Shown here piece after piece: positions 10,525-22,125 of a stretch of 64,000 nucleotides of DNA. The notes under the pieces are model-generated. The model saw only the letters and a list, made by a program, of their open reading frames with translations, was not told where the DNA came from and searched no databases. The DNA lies in NCBI GenBank assembly GCA_027625915.1, contig JANTQA010000040.1, forward strand, positions 1,116,001-1,180,000. The letters are read 5' to 3'. The DNA is from Anaeramoeba flamelloides (lineage: Eukaryota; Metamonada; Anaeramoebidae). Positions within the stretch are counted from its first letter, which is position 1; each line of letters starts with the position of its first letter. Both the position numbers and the translations under genes were made by a program.

Positions 10525-13500
10525 ATGGGAAATAAGTCGAATAGTTTTTATATAAAGCGTTCTCATACACGTAGTTATGAAAAAAGGTTAAATTTAAGTT
10601 TTGAAGTTGTTGTTGTGTTTATAAAAAAGAAAAAAGGACTAGTGTGCCATCGAGCAAATAATGTTGCTTGTCATCTTTTTGGTATGAAAAAAAATGAAAT
10701 TACTGGCAAAACTTTGAAATTTCTTTCATGCGGTAAATAACTTTCTTTTTTTTTTTTTACACCCAAATTCTTTCTTTTGGTTAATTGTCTTGTAACAAAA
10801 TTAAAAACTTTTAACCAAAACTTCTGTCACCAATTCTTTACTCAACATTTATTTTCATTCTATTGGACAATACACACCAATGATCAATTTTTTCGATAAA
10901 AAAAAAAAAAAAGCCAAACAACCCTTCACAGATAAATCGATCGAAGCGATCATTTCAGAAAAATCAGAAGCCTTATTAAGGTAAGCATTTCTTGAAAGTT
11001 TTATTTCTTTTTTAGGATATTATTTTACTTTACCTGTAATTGTTTTTCCAATAAAAGCAAATCTTGTTTGAGATTTTTATTTTCCAAAACCATAAGCACA
11101 TTCGAATTTTGAACAAATTTTCCAAACAAAAGAACCAATAAGAAAATATAGGACTTTTGGAATTCTTCAAGAAAAAAGATTGAAAATATTCTACACAGAT
11201 CCAATCATTTTTGTGCTTGATAAAAAAGTGTTGGTTCAAAAAAACCAATCCAAGTAATTTCAATTTCTACTATGCTTAGTTTTTTATTCGAACCACAGAA
11301 ATAGTCTGATCTAAAACAGTGACTTAGTCCAATTAACAAACAGACAAACAAACAATTTTTTTCAAAATAATTTGAAAACAAACAAACCTCTAAAACCTTC
11401 TCTAGGATCCGAATTTATTGACCACTTTCGTCAGTAGATACTGATTTTGAATTGGAAATAAAAAAAAAATTAACAATCAAAAATTTGTAAAAATATGAAA
11501 ATTGTAGTGTTAAGCAAATAAATTCAATCAATTAACTTTGGAAAATCGTGCACCAACCAAACCGTCCCGAATTGTGCGATTTTCTCCTCTTATTAATTTA
11601 TTTTTCCCATTTTTAAGGAATAGATGGTTTTTGTAGTTTCGTATTTTTAAAAAAACGATCCTACAAACTTTAATCAAGGGGAGCAATAAAAAAAAAAGAA
11701 AACAAAAAATAAAACCCACTTATTTTGTTTTGCTTTTATCTGCTAAATCAAAAACCAAATATTTTCTTTCTGTCTTTAACAATTAAAAAAAAAAACGACT
11801 GCTAAAGTAAAAGTAAGCTAGTAAAAAAATTTTCCTTCCATTACACCCACAAACACTTTTAGTGAATGACTTTAGTCAACAATTCAATTGAAAAACTTGA
11901 GAGATTCGTCATTTCCATTATTGATTTTAATTAATGGCTAGACACCGAAAACAAAATGCAAAATATATTTTCATAAACCAAAAACATGTTGAAAATTTCA
12001 TTTCATAAAGATAATTGTCAAATTGGTTTTAATTGCAAAATGGTAATGAAAAGGAAAATTTTTTAAGGACTTATTTTTCACTATTCCTGATATCAATAAA
12101 GATATCTGAAACGGAAATTTCTCAGTATGAATTGATACCCCATTGTTAAAATCTTAAATCCAATTTCACATGAACAGAAAAATCATAGAAACAAAAAACC
12201 CAAAAAATTGAATTTTACGAGATTAAAGTTAAAATTATAATCTCAATTTTCAAAAATTGAGCATGATTAAATATTGGTTTCATTTGATGTTTTGAATTCT
12301 ATTTTACTTTGAATAATCAATCTCATTTTTGGATTTGGTATTTGTTTTAAAATGAAGAAAAAAATAAGTGAAAAAATATTAGAAAATGAGAACTTTTATT
12401 CATACTTTATCAATTCAAACTGATTTAACTATTTTTTGAAAATTTGACAATTTTTTTTTCACAATGGTTAATAATATTCTTTTGCCCTTTGATTTACAAT
12501 TTTGGAAAAGTTGATTGTTTTTTACATTTTTTTTATTTTTCTTTTCTTGACGATTTGTTATTATTCGAAATTAACAATAAATTACCAAACCGAACACGAT
12601 CATGAAAAAATTTTTTCAAAAAAAAATTAAACATTTGCTAAAATTTTACCTTTTTGAGAACTTCACTTATAATAAACACAATTCGTTGATTAAAGATCTA
12701 AAAAAAAAATTATTTTGAAAGACATTTTACAGTTTAAGTTGGAAAATTCAATTTTTTAGGTTCAAGTAAGATTTTTTTTTAATTTTAATTGTAAAAAATT
12801 TGAATATTTTTTTAATCACAGTTAAGAGGTTATAATAATATCTTTCGAAAGCATTTTAAATTTAATAAATATCTTTCAAATAGGGAAATCAATTATTTTG
12901 ACTATAAAAGAATTATTTATTGATTTAAAATTGAAAAAAATATTTTTTATTTTTGATTTTTTCGTTAGTTTTTTTTTAATTTTTGAAATAAACAGAAAAT
13001 TTAAGAAATTTTCTGTTTATTTCAAAAAGTAAAAAAAACCTAGGACACTTTCCGTTAGGTTTTCCAGAATTTAAAAGAATTGAGTAAAATCAAAGATTTT
13101 TCTCTATTCTTTTGAATTCTGGAAAACCACCGTTAGCTTTTCTTGAGTTTTCTGTTTATTAGGAAAATCGATAGATTTTACTAATAAAACAGAAAACCTC
13201 AAGAAAAGCTAGGCACTTGACGGAAACTTTTCGTTAGGTTTTTTTAATTTCTGCAATAAAGCGAAAATTAAATAAATTTTCGGTTTATTTGTGAAATTAA
13301 AAAAAAACCGCCGTTAGGTTTTCTTGAGTTTTCTGTTTATTTGTAAAATCAATAGATTTTCGTTAGGTTTTTTTGAGTTTTCTATTTATTTGTGAAGTGT
13401 TCTGGTTTTTTTTGAGGTTTTCTATTTTATTTCTGAAGTGTTCTAGGTTTTTTTTACTTTAGAAATAAACCGAAAATTTATTAAAATTTTCTGTTTATTT

Positions 13501-15004
13501 CTAAAGTAAAAAAAACGTAACGAAAATCTATTGATTTACGAAATAAATAGAAAACTCAAAAAAACCTAACGAAAATCAATAGATTTTCCAAATAAAATAG
13601 AAAACCTCAAAAAAACCTAGTACACTTCACAAATAAAATAGAAAACCTCAAGAAAACCTAGGCACTTGACGGAAAACTTTTCGTTAAGTTTTCCAGATTT
13701 CAAAAGAATAGAGTATAACCTCTTTGATTTTAATCGATTTCTTTGAATCTTGGAAAACCTTGGACATGGAATAATTATCACAATAAATTTTTTTTCTCTA
13801 TTTCAGTTCTATTAGATGAGTACAACATTTTCAAAACTATTAGTTATTATCTATCAAGGTAAATATCTCCAAGTTTAATTAAACTAAAATTCACCCATTA
13901 GTTTTTTTGGAATATTTTACCCCAAAAAACACCTTTTTTTTCAACTAGAGTCTTTTAAAAAATGAGGTACCACGAACAACAATAAATAAAATAGCCTCAA
14001 GAATTTTAAGTTCTGGAATTTTGATTATATTGTAAATAAACTTTATTATTAAGGAGGAAAGGATAATTGTAGTAGTAGTTTTATCTGACTTTTTTTTTTT
14101 TTTCAATTTTATACTTTCATAACAGTGAATGGTAAAGAAGAAAATTTTCTTTTGAGACGATCTCTTTATTATTAAACTTGGAATAAAGCTAAAACATTTA
14201 CAATTTGAAAAATACCATTTGACTAAATATTCAACAAATATGTAAATTATCCGTTCAAATTAAGGTATTGGTCCCACCATAGATTTGTCGATACTATTAA
14301 ATTCAAATTAATAAAATTTTAAATTTATCTCAAAATTTCAATAAGAAAAAGCTTTATTAAATTTCTAAAAAATTTCATTTCTTAAAATTTTATTTCTAAT
14401 TGCTTTTGTGAAGATCTTTTGGATTTTCGCATCTAATGATTAGCAAACAATTTGGGATAATTGAAACAAAAAATTTTTATTTCTTGATCGGAAAATGACA
14501 GCAATTAAAGACAGGTGTAATTGAAGGTAAATCCTATTTGTATTTTATGTTTAAAATGACTTTAAAAAGGCTATTTAAAATATTACTAAACAAGAAATTA
14601 TTAGATTTTACACTCAATGCACACAATTAAAATTTTGAAATTTTTGGAATCTATTTTTTTATTTATTTTTCGAAATCTAAAGATATAAATGAAAAACAAA
14701 AAAAGTAATTTAATATTAAAAAAAAAACATTTCGAACATCGAAATGTAACTAATTTTTTCATATTTTTAATTTCAAAGACTAACTGAATAATTAACAACA
14801 TAAAAACCTAAAAATTGATTACATTTTGTTTCCTTTCTATGAAATTAGTTGTATTTTTCAATTTATTTCAAATATGTGAAAAATAATATTAAAAAATAAT
14901 TTATATAGTTAATTAGATATTAATAAAAAAAAATAATTCCCTTAACAATATAAACTAATCTACATTAAAAGAAATATTTAATATACCAAAAAATATTATC
15001 AAAC

Positions 15005-15039
<35 letters not shown>

Positions 15040-18000
15040 TAAATAAAACACAAATATATCTTTTAAAAAATAATTTTTTCTTTTTTAAATAAAACAAAAA
15101 CAAACAAACAACAACAACAACAACAATAATAAAAATATTTTCAATAGTTCGCAAGAAGGAACAGAATCCTTTTATTGGGCATTTCAAAAAAAAAAAGGGA
15201 AATTTTATTCCTTAGTCCATTTAAGATTAATTATTTTAGGGAGTAAAAAAGGCTTTCAAATTTTATTAACCGAAACCTCTGATAAATTAAAAAAAGATCT
15301 AAACAAGGGCTCAGAATTTCAAAAAGATGGGATTCTAGTTGAAGGAGAATTATATTCAGATTATTCGCCATATTATCCAAAAAAAAAGGAACAAACAAAA
15401 TTTATTCCAAGAAAAAAAAGTGAATCATCAAATAAAAAACATCGCAAATCATCAAATAAAAAAACAGGAACCTTAAAAGGAAAAAGCACAAAGATTAAGA
15501 ACACTCAAACAAGGACAGGGAGAACTCAGCAAAGAACAAGTTCCACGAATGGCCAAAAATATTCACGCTCGTTATCCTGTTCGCCCCGAACCGCCAAAAA
15601 TGTTAGATTGAAAAATAATCACCACAAAAAAAAAAAACCTGTAAAATCTTCAAACTCGGAAGACGAATCTTTCAATCTTAAAGGTAAATTTTTTGATTAT
15701 TATTACCATCATATTTTTCTAAATGAACTTTTAATTTTTAAAAATTATTTATATGTTTGTAACTTTGTTTGCCTGTTTTTGACCGATTGATTTATTTCAC
15801 AGCGATTATTCTTATTTGATAAAGTTCTTGAATTGCACTTTAAAATAACAAATCTTTCTATTACATTAATGTTAAATCTAAAATTAACTGGTTAGTTTTG
15901 ATCTCAATTTTGCTTATAACAGTTTCGGACAAGAATGGTGTATTTTTAAAAAAAGTTCCTTTAAAATGATTTTTAAAGGAATCACCTTACTAATCTAGAA
16001 TGTTTATGTTAAACATATTAAATAATAAATTCGAGTGTTCAAACAAAAAAAATGAAAAAAAAAAAAAAAGATTTGAACGTAAATTAATTATAAAAAGTAA
16101 ATGGAACTATTATTCTGCGAATTCTTAAATGATCAAGAAATAACAAACAACATAATTTTTAGAAGTGCTCATTAAATGATCTCCAATATATTTTTAAAAC
16201 TCGAAATTGAGATTAGAACCAAAAAGTGCGTCAAGTGTTCTTCAGGTAAATTTTGGTTTGAGAAACACTTATTATATTTTTATGTTTTTGTGATTAACTA
16301 TTAAAAATTGATTTTTTTTTTTTTTTTATTAAATTTAAGGGAGGAGTTTAAAATTCCTCTTATTTGCCGTTAGGTTTTTTTTTTAATTTTTGAAATAAAC
16401 CAAAAATTTTGTTAAATTTTTGGTTTATTTCTTAAAGTAAAAAAAACCTAACGGCACTTCACGTTAGCTTTTCCAGAATTTAAAAAAAATTGAGTAAAAT
16501 CTTTGATTATACTCTATTTCTTTGAATTCTGGAAAACCGCCGTTAGGTTTTTTTTACTTTTTGAAATGTAAAGAAAATTTGATTAATTTTCTTTTCATTT
16601 CAAAAATTAAAAAAAACCTAGTCACTTGACTGCACTCTACGGCACTTGACGGCACTTCACTAAACCTTAAATTTATTTAGATTTTTTTATATCCCAGCTT
16701 TAATATAGTCTAGATTATAACTCATAGGACAACTTTTCTTTAAAAAATGAAAAAAAAAAATATTTTATTTACAAACAAATACAAGAAAAAGAGAAAGAAA
16801 AGTAAGAAAATAAATCAAAAACTTAAATGAAAAGTTTTGTTTTGTAATCCCAGGTGTTGAATGGGTTAGTGGTTGTTTCCTTTTATGTTGATTATGTAGA
16901 AAATTTCTGGATTACTACCATAATTTTCACCTATTTGTGTAATACCATATTTTACAAAAGTTGATCCCTTTACAAGGTATTTTTATACTCGTCAGAAGTT
17001 GACCCCAGTACAAGACATTATTATCGTAAGAAGAAATTAAATAGCCAACACCATTTCTCTTCTTCAATACTTTGCTCACCAAATTAGAACCACATTATTG
17101 ATTATTTTTCTTCTTCTCTACTTTTAATTAAAAAAAAAGGAAATCTTCATTTTTTCTTTAGAAAAAAAAAGGAAACTCAAAAAAAGTAAACAGAAAAATA
17201 ATCTAAATCTTATTGTGAACAATTTTAAATTCCTAAAGAAATTGAGAATTTTCCACCATCATTTAATCATTGGTTCAAAAGGCGTTCCAATGAAAAGGTC
17301 AACAAAAATTTTTTTAACATTTTTTTTTTGAAATTTATTCACTTGTTTGAGGTATTTCTTTTATGGCTATCAACTGTAATTTAAAGTTTATTATTTCTCA
17401 GAAATCTAAACAATTGTGTGTTGGTTGATTATTGATAAAAAATTGAATTTTTCATTTTTGGCTGCTCTGTTATCAGCGAAATGGAATTTAGATCGTAAAA
17501 ATTTGAATAACTCGTTATGGTACTTCATAATATTTTTAAGTTTTGCAATTTTCTTTTCAAGAATGAAACAGTGTTTTCTTTTTACTAAAAAATTAGTCAA
17601 ATTTAATAACCAATTGGAAATAAATCAACTTTATTAACTTTAAATAATAATCAACAATAGTCTATCTCTTGAACTATTAAAATAATTTTTAAATTGAAGT
17701 TAAATACTTGAAGTTATTATCATTTTGGATAATTTATGTAAATTATTTAATTGTAATATTTTTGAGAATACTATTAACAACGAAACATTCAAATTATTAA
17801 TTACTTGGAAAAATTTATTTTTTAAAATCAGAAAAAAAAATATCGGATAGAATTGTTGAAAGAAAAAATAATCTGAATAGAACAATAATTTTGTCTAAAT
17901 GTCTTTATTTTGAAATGATGATTTTTATTTTTTTTTTTTACATTTAAATAAAATGCGAAATTGTTTTCTCAGGTATTGTATTTAAATATAATCTTAAAAA

Positions 18001-19293
18001 AAAAATTGTTTTTGTACTAAAAAAAATTGATCTTATTATTGATTATTTTTTTAAATAAACTAGATTCAAAAAAGTGGGGCCCACAAAATAATAATAAAAA
18101 ATATAATAATAAATTAACGAATATTTAAAACAATTAAAATAAAAATTAAATAATCTAAATTATATTTGTTGAGTTTTTATTTATTTCGAATTAACTTTTA
18201 TAAAAAATAAAAAAAAAATATATTTAAAAATAAAATTTTTTTTTTGGGCCCTTTTTTTTGTAATTTTTTTCAAATTAATAAAAGCCATTAATGCATTCCC
18301 CTTTTAATTCTATTACCAATCTTAATCTTTTTTCCATTGAATTGCAAAGATTTTCTATTATTTCCCATTCGATATTATTCCAAACTTGTCTACATTTTTT
18401 AATTAATTGGTTTTTTTGTTTTAGGTGTCTCGTCACTTATTTTTTTATCCATAATCCCCCATAAATGTTCAATTGGATTTAAATCCGGTGAGTTGGGTGG
18501 CCATTTTTTTTAAAACATTACATTTCTTTTTCAGATACTCTTTTTGTTGATATTGATGTATGCGAAGTAGCTCCATCTTGCATCAATACCCATTGTTTTT
18601 TACCAAAAAGATTATCCATACCAGAAAAAAATTTTACTTCTGGAAATAATGTTTTTTTGATAAGATTCCGAGTTTACTATTTTTGGACACTTTATTAATG
18701 TTGATTGATATGAATAATTTATTCCACCAAAAAACATTACCTTTGGTATAAATTTAGTAAACCTCTCAAAAACTGAATCTATCATAAAAAAATTATTTAA
18801 AATTTTTTATTTATTTTAATTTTTTACAAAATTGAATGAAGAGAATTAACTTGTTATTTTAAATATTCAATAAAAGGAGATGAATTAAAAAAAAAAAAAA
18901 AAAAAAAAACATACCATCCCTTTCACCAGTTTGTCTCCAAATTTTTCTTTTTTAAACCAGAAAAATAAAACCATTTTTCATCTGTAAAAATCACTTTCTT
19001 CCAATCAATAGGATTGTTGAGATATTTTTTTGCAAATTTTAATCTTTTTTCTTTTTGTTTAATTGTTAGCAGTGTTCTTTTTTTTTTTGGTAATAAAAAA
19101 TTAAATTTAAGTTCTTTTCTTATATTGTAAATTGTTGTTGTTGATAGATTTATATCGTGGTTATTTGATAAAAAAGATTTTAATTTTTTGCAACTCATTT
19201 TACGATTATCTTTTGTAATATTTTCAATAAGAATTTTTGTTTCCTTGTTTTGTTTTTCTTTTTCGACCTGTTGAATATGTATTTTCTAACGTA

Positions 19294-19330
<37 letters not shown>

Positions 19331-20346
19331 AAGAAAGAAAAAAAAAAAAAAAAAAAAAAGAAAAAATACTTTTTTGTTTGAAATTTTTTTATCCAATATC
19401 TAACTTTTTTCTTGTTATATTCAATCTTTCTGCAATTTTTCTTTGACTTACCCCCTCTTCATATAAAAGTATTATATTTAATCGAATTTCTCTTTCATTT
19501 AAATTATTTCTATAATTCTCTAACATGTAAAAAATTCAATATCCAAAATCGGAAAATGAATCAAAAAGAAAATAAAAAGAAAAAATGAAAAAATGAAAAA
19601 AAATATAAAATTAAAATTTCTTTCCAATTGAAAATTTTTTTGAGAAAATCTTTAAAAATTCAAAATATTAATATAAAATATTAATTTTAATTAATTTTAT
19701 CTCAATTACTATTAATTATTATGAAATAACATTCAAATAAATAATTTATATATTATTTGAATTAATTATTTAACGAATAATAAAAATTTTCAATAAAAAA
19801 TTTTGGGCCCTCTATTATTGAAATTAGTTTACATGTTTTTATTCTTTTTTTACTTTACAAAAAAAAAAAAAACAAAAGATTTAAAATTTCAAAATTTAAA
19901 AATCCGAATCATCTTTATATTAATTCTTTTCATCTATCTTTCCCCAAATAGATCCGCTCTCTCAATTAGATACAACGATCGACGAAATCAAATTACAAGT
20001 AACCAAATATAAAAATGAGACACTTGAGGACCGAATTAATGATAAGCTTGATTCCTTATCAAAATTTGTGAAAGAAACAATCTTTTCAAAAGAAAAAGAC
20101 ACTGACAATTTAAGAAATTCAATTAGTAAAGAACGAAAAGAATTTAAAAAAAAAGTACAAACATTAGAAAACTCATTACACCGACGTTTAATGGACCTTG
20201 AAAAGGAAAAAGAACAAAAAGTTACGGCTTTTGATAGTAATATGAAAGTCAAAAAACAACTTACAGAAATTATTAAACTGTTTCAAATGCAAATCGGCTT
20301 AAATAAAGAAATTACAAATTATTTACAAGAAGAAGCTTATAACTAA
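10525..20346 (+). CDS. PAS-domain protein with coiled-coil tail, four exons
   Basis: Exons are 10525-10732, 10914-10980, 15148-15683 and 19952-20346. Introns are 181, 4167 and 4268 bp. Donors are GTAAAT, GTAAGC and GTAAAT, all acceptors are AG, and every junction keeps the frame (phases 1, 2, 1), giving 401 residues. The start MGNKSNSF leaves Gly-2 available for possible myristoylation. Residues about 30-135 form a PAS fold. The signature 'RANNVACHLFGMKKNEITGK' is followed across the first two junctions by 'SFYWAFQKKKGKFYS' and 'GFQILLTETSDKLKKDL', which correspond to the later PAS strands. Residues about 165-265 are a basic Ser/Lys-rich linker. The rest is a charged coiled coil ending at TAA 20344-20346. 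PAS domains sense ligands or mediate protein contacts; no kinase or cyclase domain follows, so the output is unknown. Exon 1 could be preceded by untranslated exons. Confidence 0.75.
10981..15147 (+). other. giant intron 2 of the PAS gene (4.17 kb)
   Basis: It runs from donor GTAAGC to acceptor TTTTCAATAG. There is no host exon inside that keeps frame. It contains the large palindrome array at 12962-13760; the remainder is unstructured AT-rich sequence. Frames such as 11030-11263 and 11528-11719 on the minus strand show no domain and are treated as chance. Confidence 0.7.
12962..13760. repeat. modular palindrome (hairpin) array 1
   Basis: At least six imperfect palindromes of 70-90 bp lie end to end: 12962-13042, 13053-13128, 13131-13212, 13231-13310, a nested one at 13312-13650, and 13683-13760. 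Three arm types recur. Type I is AGAAATAAACCGAAAATTT. Type II is TTTTCCAGAATT plus AAAAGAAT. Type III is TTGAGTTTTCTGTTTATT with AATCAATAGATTTT. Junctions carry CGTTAGG or its complement, and CACTTGACGG or CACTTCACG. The same modules and junctions recur at 16367-16670 and 34640-35012. There is no coding content. Confidence 0.85.
16367..16670. repeat. modular palindrome array 2
   Basis: Three hairpins in a row: 16367-16457 (type I arms), 16462-16538 (type II arms) and 16541-16622 (a type I variant). They are joined by CCTAACGGCACTTCACGTTA and ACCGCCGTTAGG. They end in a short series of CACTTGAC and GGCACTTCAC words at 16625-16670. Arm sequences match array 1 module for module. Confidence 0.85.
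16675..16890. repeat. block shared with the G-alpha intron (copy 1)
   Basis: Reading the minus strand, 16742-16686 gives TCCTATGAGTTATAATCT followed by an A/T stretch and AGCTGGGATA. The plus strand at 34554-34590 carries the same words. Next to it on the plus strand is GTTGAATGGGTTAGTGGTTG followed by TTTCCTTTTAT (about 16857-16887), matched at 34313-34345. Together with array 2 this looks like one composite repeat unit of unknown class. Confidence 0.7.
18075..19812 (-). mobile_element. Tc1/mariner transposon, frameshifted transposase
   Basis: Read on the minus strand, 19198-18923 encodes 91 residues with a helix-turn-helix (LSTTTIYNIRKELKF) and the first catalytic block 'WKKVIFTDEKWF', where the D is the first DDE-type acidic residue. 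Further along (18786-18290) come 'GKKQWVLMQDGATSHTS', 'WPPNSPDLNPIEHLWG' and 'RQVWNNIEWEIIENL', the classic second and third catalytic regions. The frame changes several times at A or T runs (near 18905, 18640-18660, 18515-18530 and about 18420), so no single open frame spans it. GGGCCC words lie at about 18079, 18247 and 19805, and the outer two are probably the ends. It sits inside intron 3 of the PAS gene in reverse orientation. Confidence 0.8.
18290..19198 (-). pseudogene. Tc1/mariner transposase (broken into several frames)
   Basis: This is the coding part of the element above. It cuts and pastes the transposon by a DDE/DDD mechanism at TA sites. The HTH domain, DEKWF block, QDGA block and PDLNPIE block are in the correct order and spacing. 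The indels that separate them all lie in homopolymers, so the choice between a recently dead gene and assembly errors is open. A 28-base A run at 18884-18911, next to the DEKWF block, may be an expansion. Confidence 0.75.
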
Positions 20347-22034
20347 ATTTTGCCAAAACAAGTTTTTCCTTTCTTTTCTTTTTTAATCAAATTAAAATTT
20401 TCTTGTATTAAAAAAATAATATTATTCACCTAAAAAATAAAACATTTTTTTAATTTTGAATTTTTATTGATTGTTCTATTATCAATTTATTTATTTGTAA
20501 ATACTAATTCAGAAATACCTTTATTTTTCTTTATAAAATTTTTTTGACAAATTATTACCATTTATTGATCAACTAATTAGAATTTTTTGATCTGTGGCAA
20601 ATTTTCTTTTAATCTTTTTTTCAAGAATTAAAAAATCCCATTCAAAATGAAAAAAACACTTATACACCAATTTTCAAAAAAGTGATTACTACTTTTTTTT
20701 TTATGAGATTGTCTTTTTTTTTAAAACTTTTTTGAAGTTTTCTATTTTAAAAAAGTAAAAACTCAATTAGAATTAAATCTTTTGTGAAAAATTTTCAATT
20801 GTAAAAAGAAAGTAAACTAAATTTCATAATAAATGACCCATTTTACATTTGAATAATGCATTGCTTTTGTATTGTTTCGAATTTTTTCCCCTCACAATGA
20901 AATGTTTGCAAATAAAATATTTTTTCTCTTTTTTATTTTTTCAACAGTATTTTGTTAAAATGTAAAATGAAAATGAAAAATTTGGAAAGAAGTGAGAGAT
21001 GAATTAATGAAAAAATTGGTTTCAAATCTGAAAAAGAGATTAGATTTAGTTATTCAAATGGAAGGAGAATCGATAAATGGGTTTTACTAATTTTTTAAAT
21101 TTTCTATTTTTTATGTAATGCTTCTCTCAAAATAAATGTCCAAATTTTTTTTTAACTGTTTTTTTTATTTTTTTTTCTTTTATTTTTAGACAAAAAATAA
21201 ATATTTCTTAAGTATCAAACTGAATATTAAAATCGAAATTTTTATATTATAATAGATAACTTCAATTATTAAACATATTTTTTTGTAAAATTTGATTTTT
21301 AATGGACCAATGATTTTGAAATGGAGTTTACTTTTGTTTTTTTGAAGATCAAGAATAAAAACTTTTTTAAAGTTTTCTGTTTTAATAAAGTTGAGATTTT
21401 TTAAAAAAAGTTTTTTTCTATTTATTTATTGTGAGAAAGGAGTAATCAAAGAAAATTTACTAAATAAAAAAAGAAATAAAGTTTTTTTCTTCAGACTCCA
21501 ACCTCTACACATATTTAAAAATTGATACCTCACTTTATTAAAATTTTAAATGGTTCACCAAAAAAATTAATTCTAATTGAGTTTTGACTTTTTTAAATAA
21601 AAGTGCTCTACTTCCATCTTAAAACTAAGAAAGTTCACAAATTATCAAAATATCAATCTGGAAAAAAAGTGAAACAGGTTCAAAAAGTTTTTTGTTTCAA
21701 ATTTTATTTAATTTATGTTTTATTTTACTCTTTAAAATATTTCCAAAAAGTCTGTTTCAGAAATAGAGTAACTGGGAAATTAATGATTGGTATCTTCGAT
21801 TTTTTTTTTTTTTGGCCATGATTTCAGTTTCAATAAACACATGCTTAAGGGGTTAACCTCTACCGGGGAGAAGTCTAAGATCAAAGTGTGTTGTTATTGT
21901 GTCTAACTACATTAGTTATACATTGTTCAAGGTTCGCTAAAAAAATATTTTATTCGTGTAGTAATATTTGTTGATCTCATCATTTAAAAATGATACTTTT
22001 TTTTATAAAAAATCCAATAATTTTTGAAAAAAAT

Positions 22035-22125
22035 CTGCATTTCGCCATAAATTTAATAGTTGAATTATCAATCTAAAAACTCCAAAGTTGCAAAATATCT
22101 TTCTTAAATTTGTGGCGAAATGTAG
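22035..22125. repeat. short inverted repeat (CATTTCGCC arms)
   Basis: The left arm CTGCATTTCGCCATAAATTT and the right arm, reverse complemented CTACATTTCGCCACAAATTT, face each other across about 50 bp. It could be a MITE remnant or a structured transcript end. Confidence 0.6.

Larger units (their letters stand above)
15684..19951 (+). other. giant intron 3 of the PAS gene (4.27 kb)
   Basis: Bounded by AAAG/GTAAAT and CCAAATAG. It holds hairpin array 2 (16367-16670), the adjoining repeated block (16675-16890) and a Tc1/mariner transposon (about 18075-19812) that stops less than 150 bp before exon 4. Two opposite overlapping frames at 17406-17637 show no recognisable domain. Confidence 0.7.

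Noticed and set aside
10880-10912. ATG upstream of exon 2 of the PAS gene as an alternative start
   Set aside because: The acceptor at 10912-10913 joins exon 1 in phase and completes the PAS fold, so this ATG is intronic.
12962-13760. CRISPR array
   Set aside because: Repeat units are palindromes of variable length placed end to end without unique spacers, in a eukaryotic intron with no cas genes.
17406-17637. Overlapping frames on both strands in PAS intron 3
   Set aside because: No domain, no splice partner, and neither joins the PAS gene in frame.
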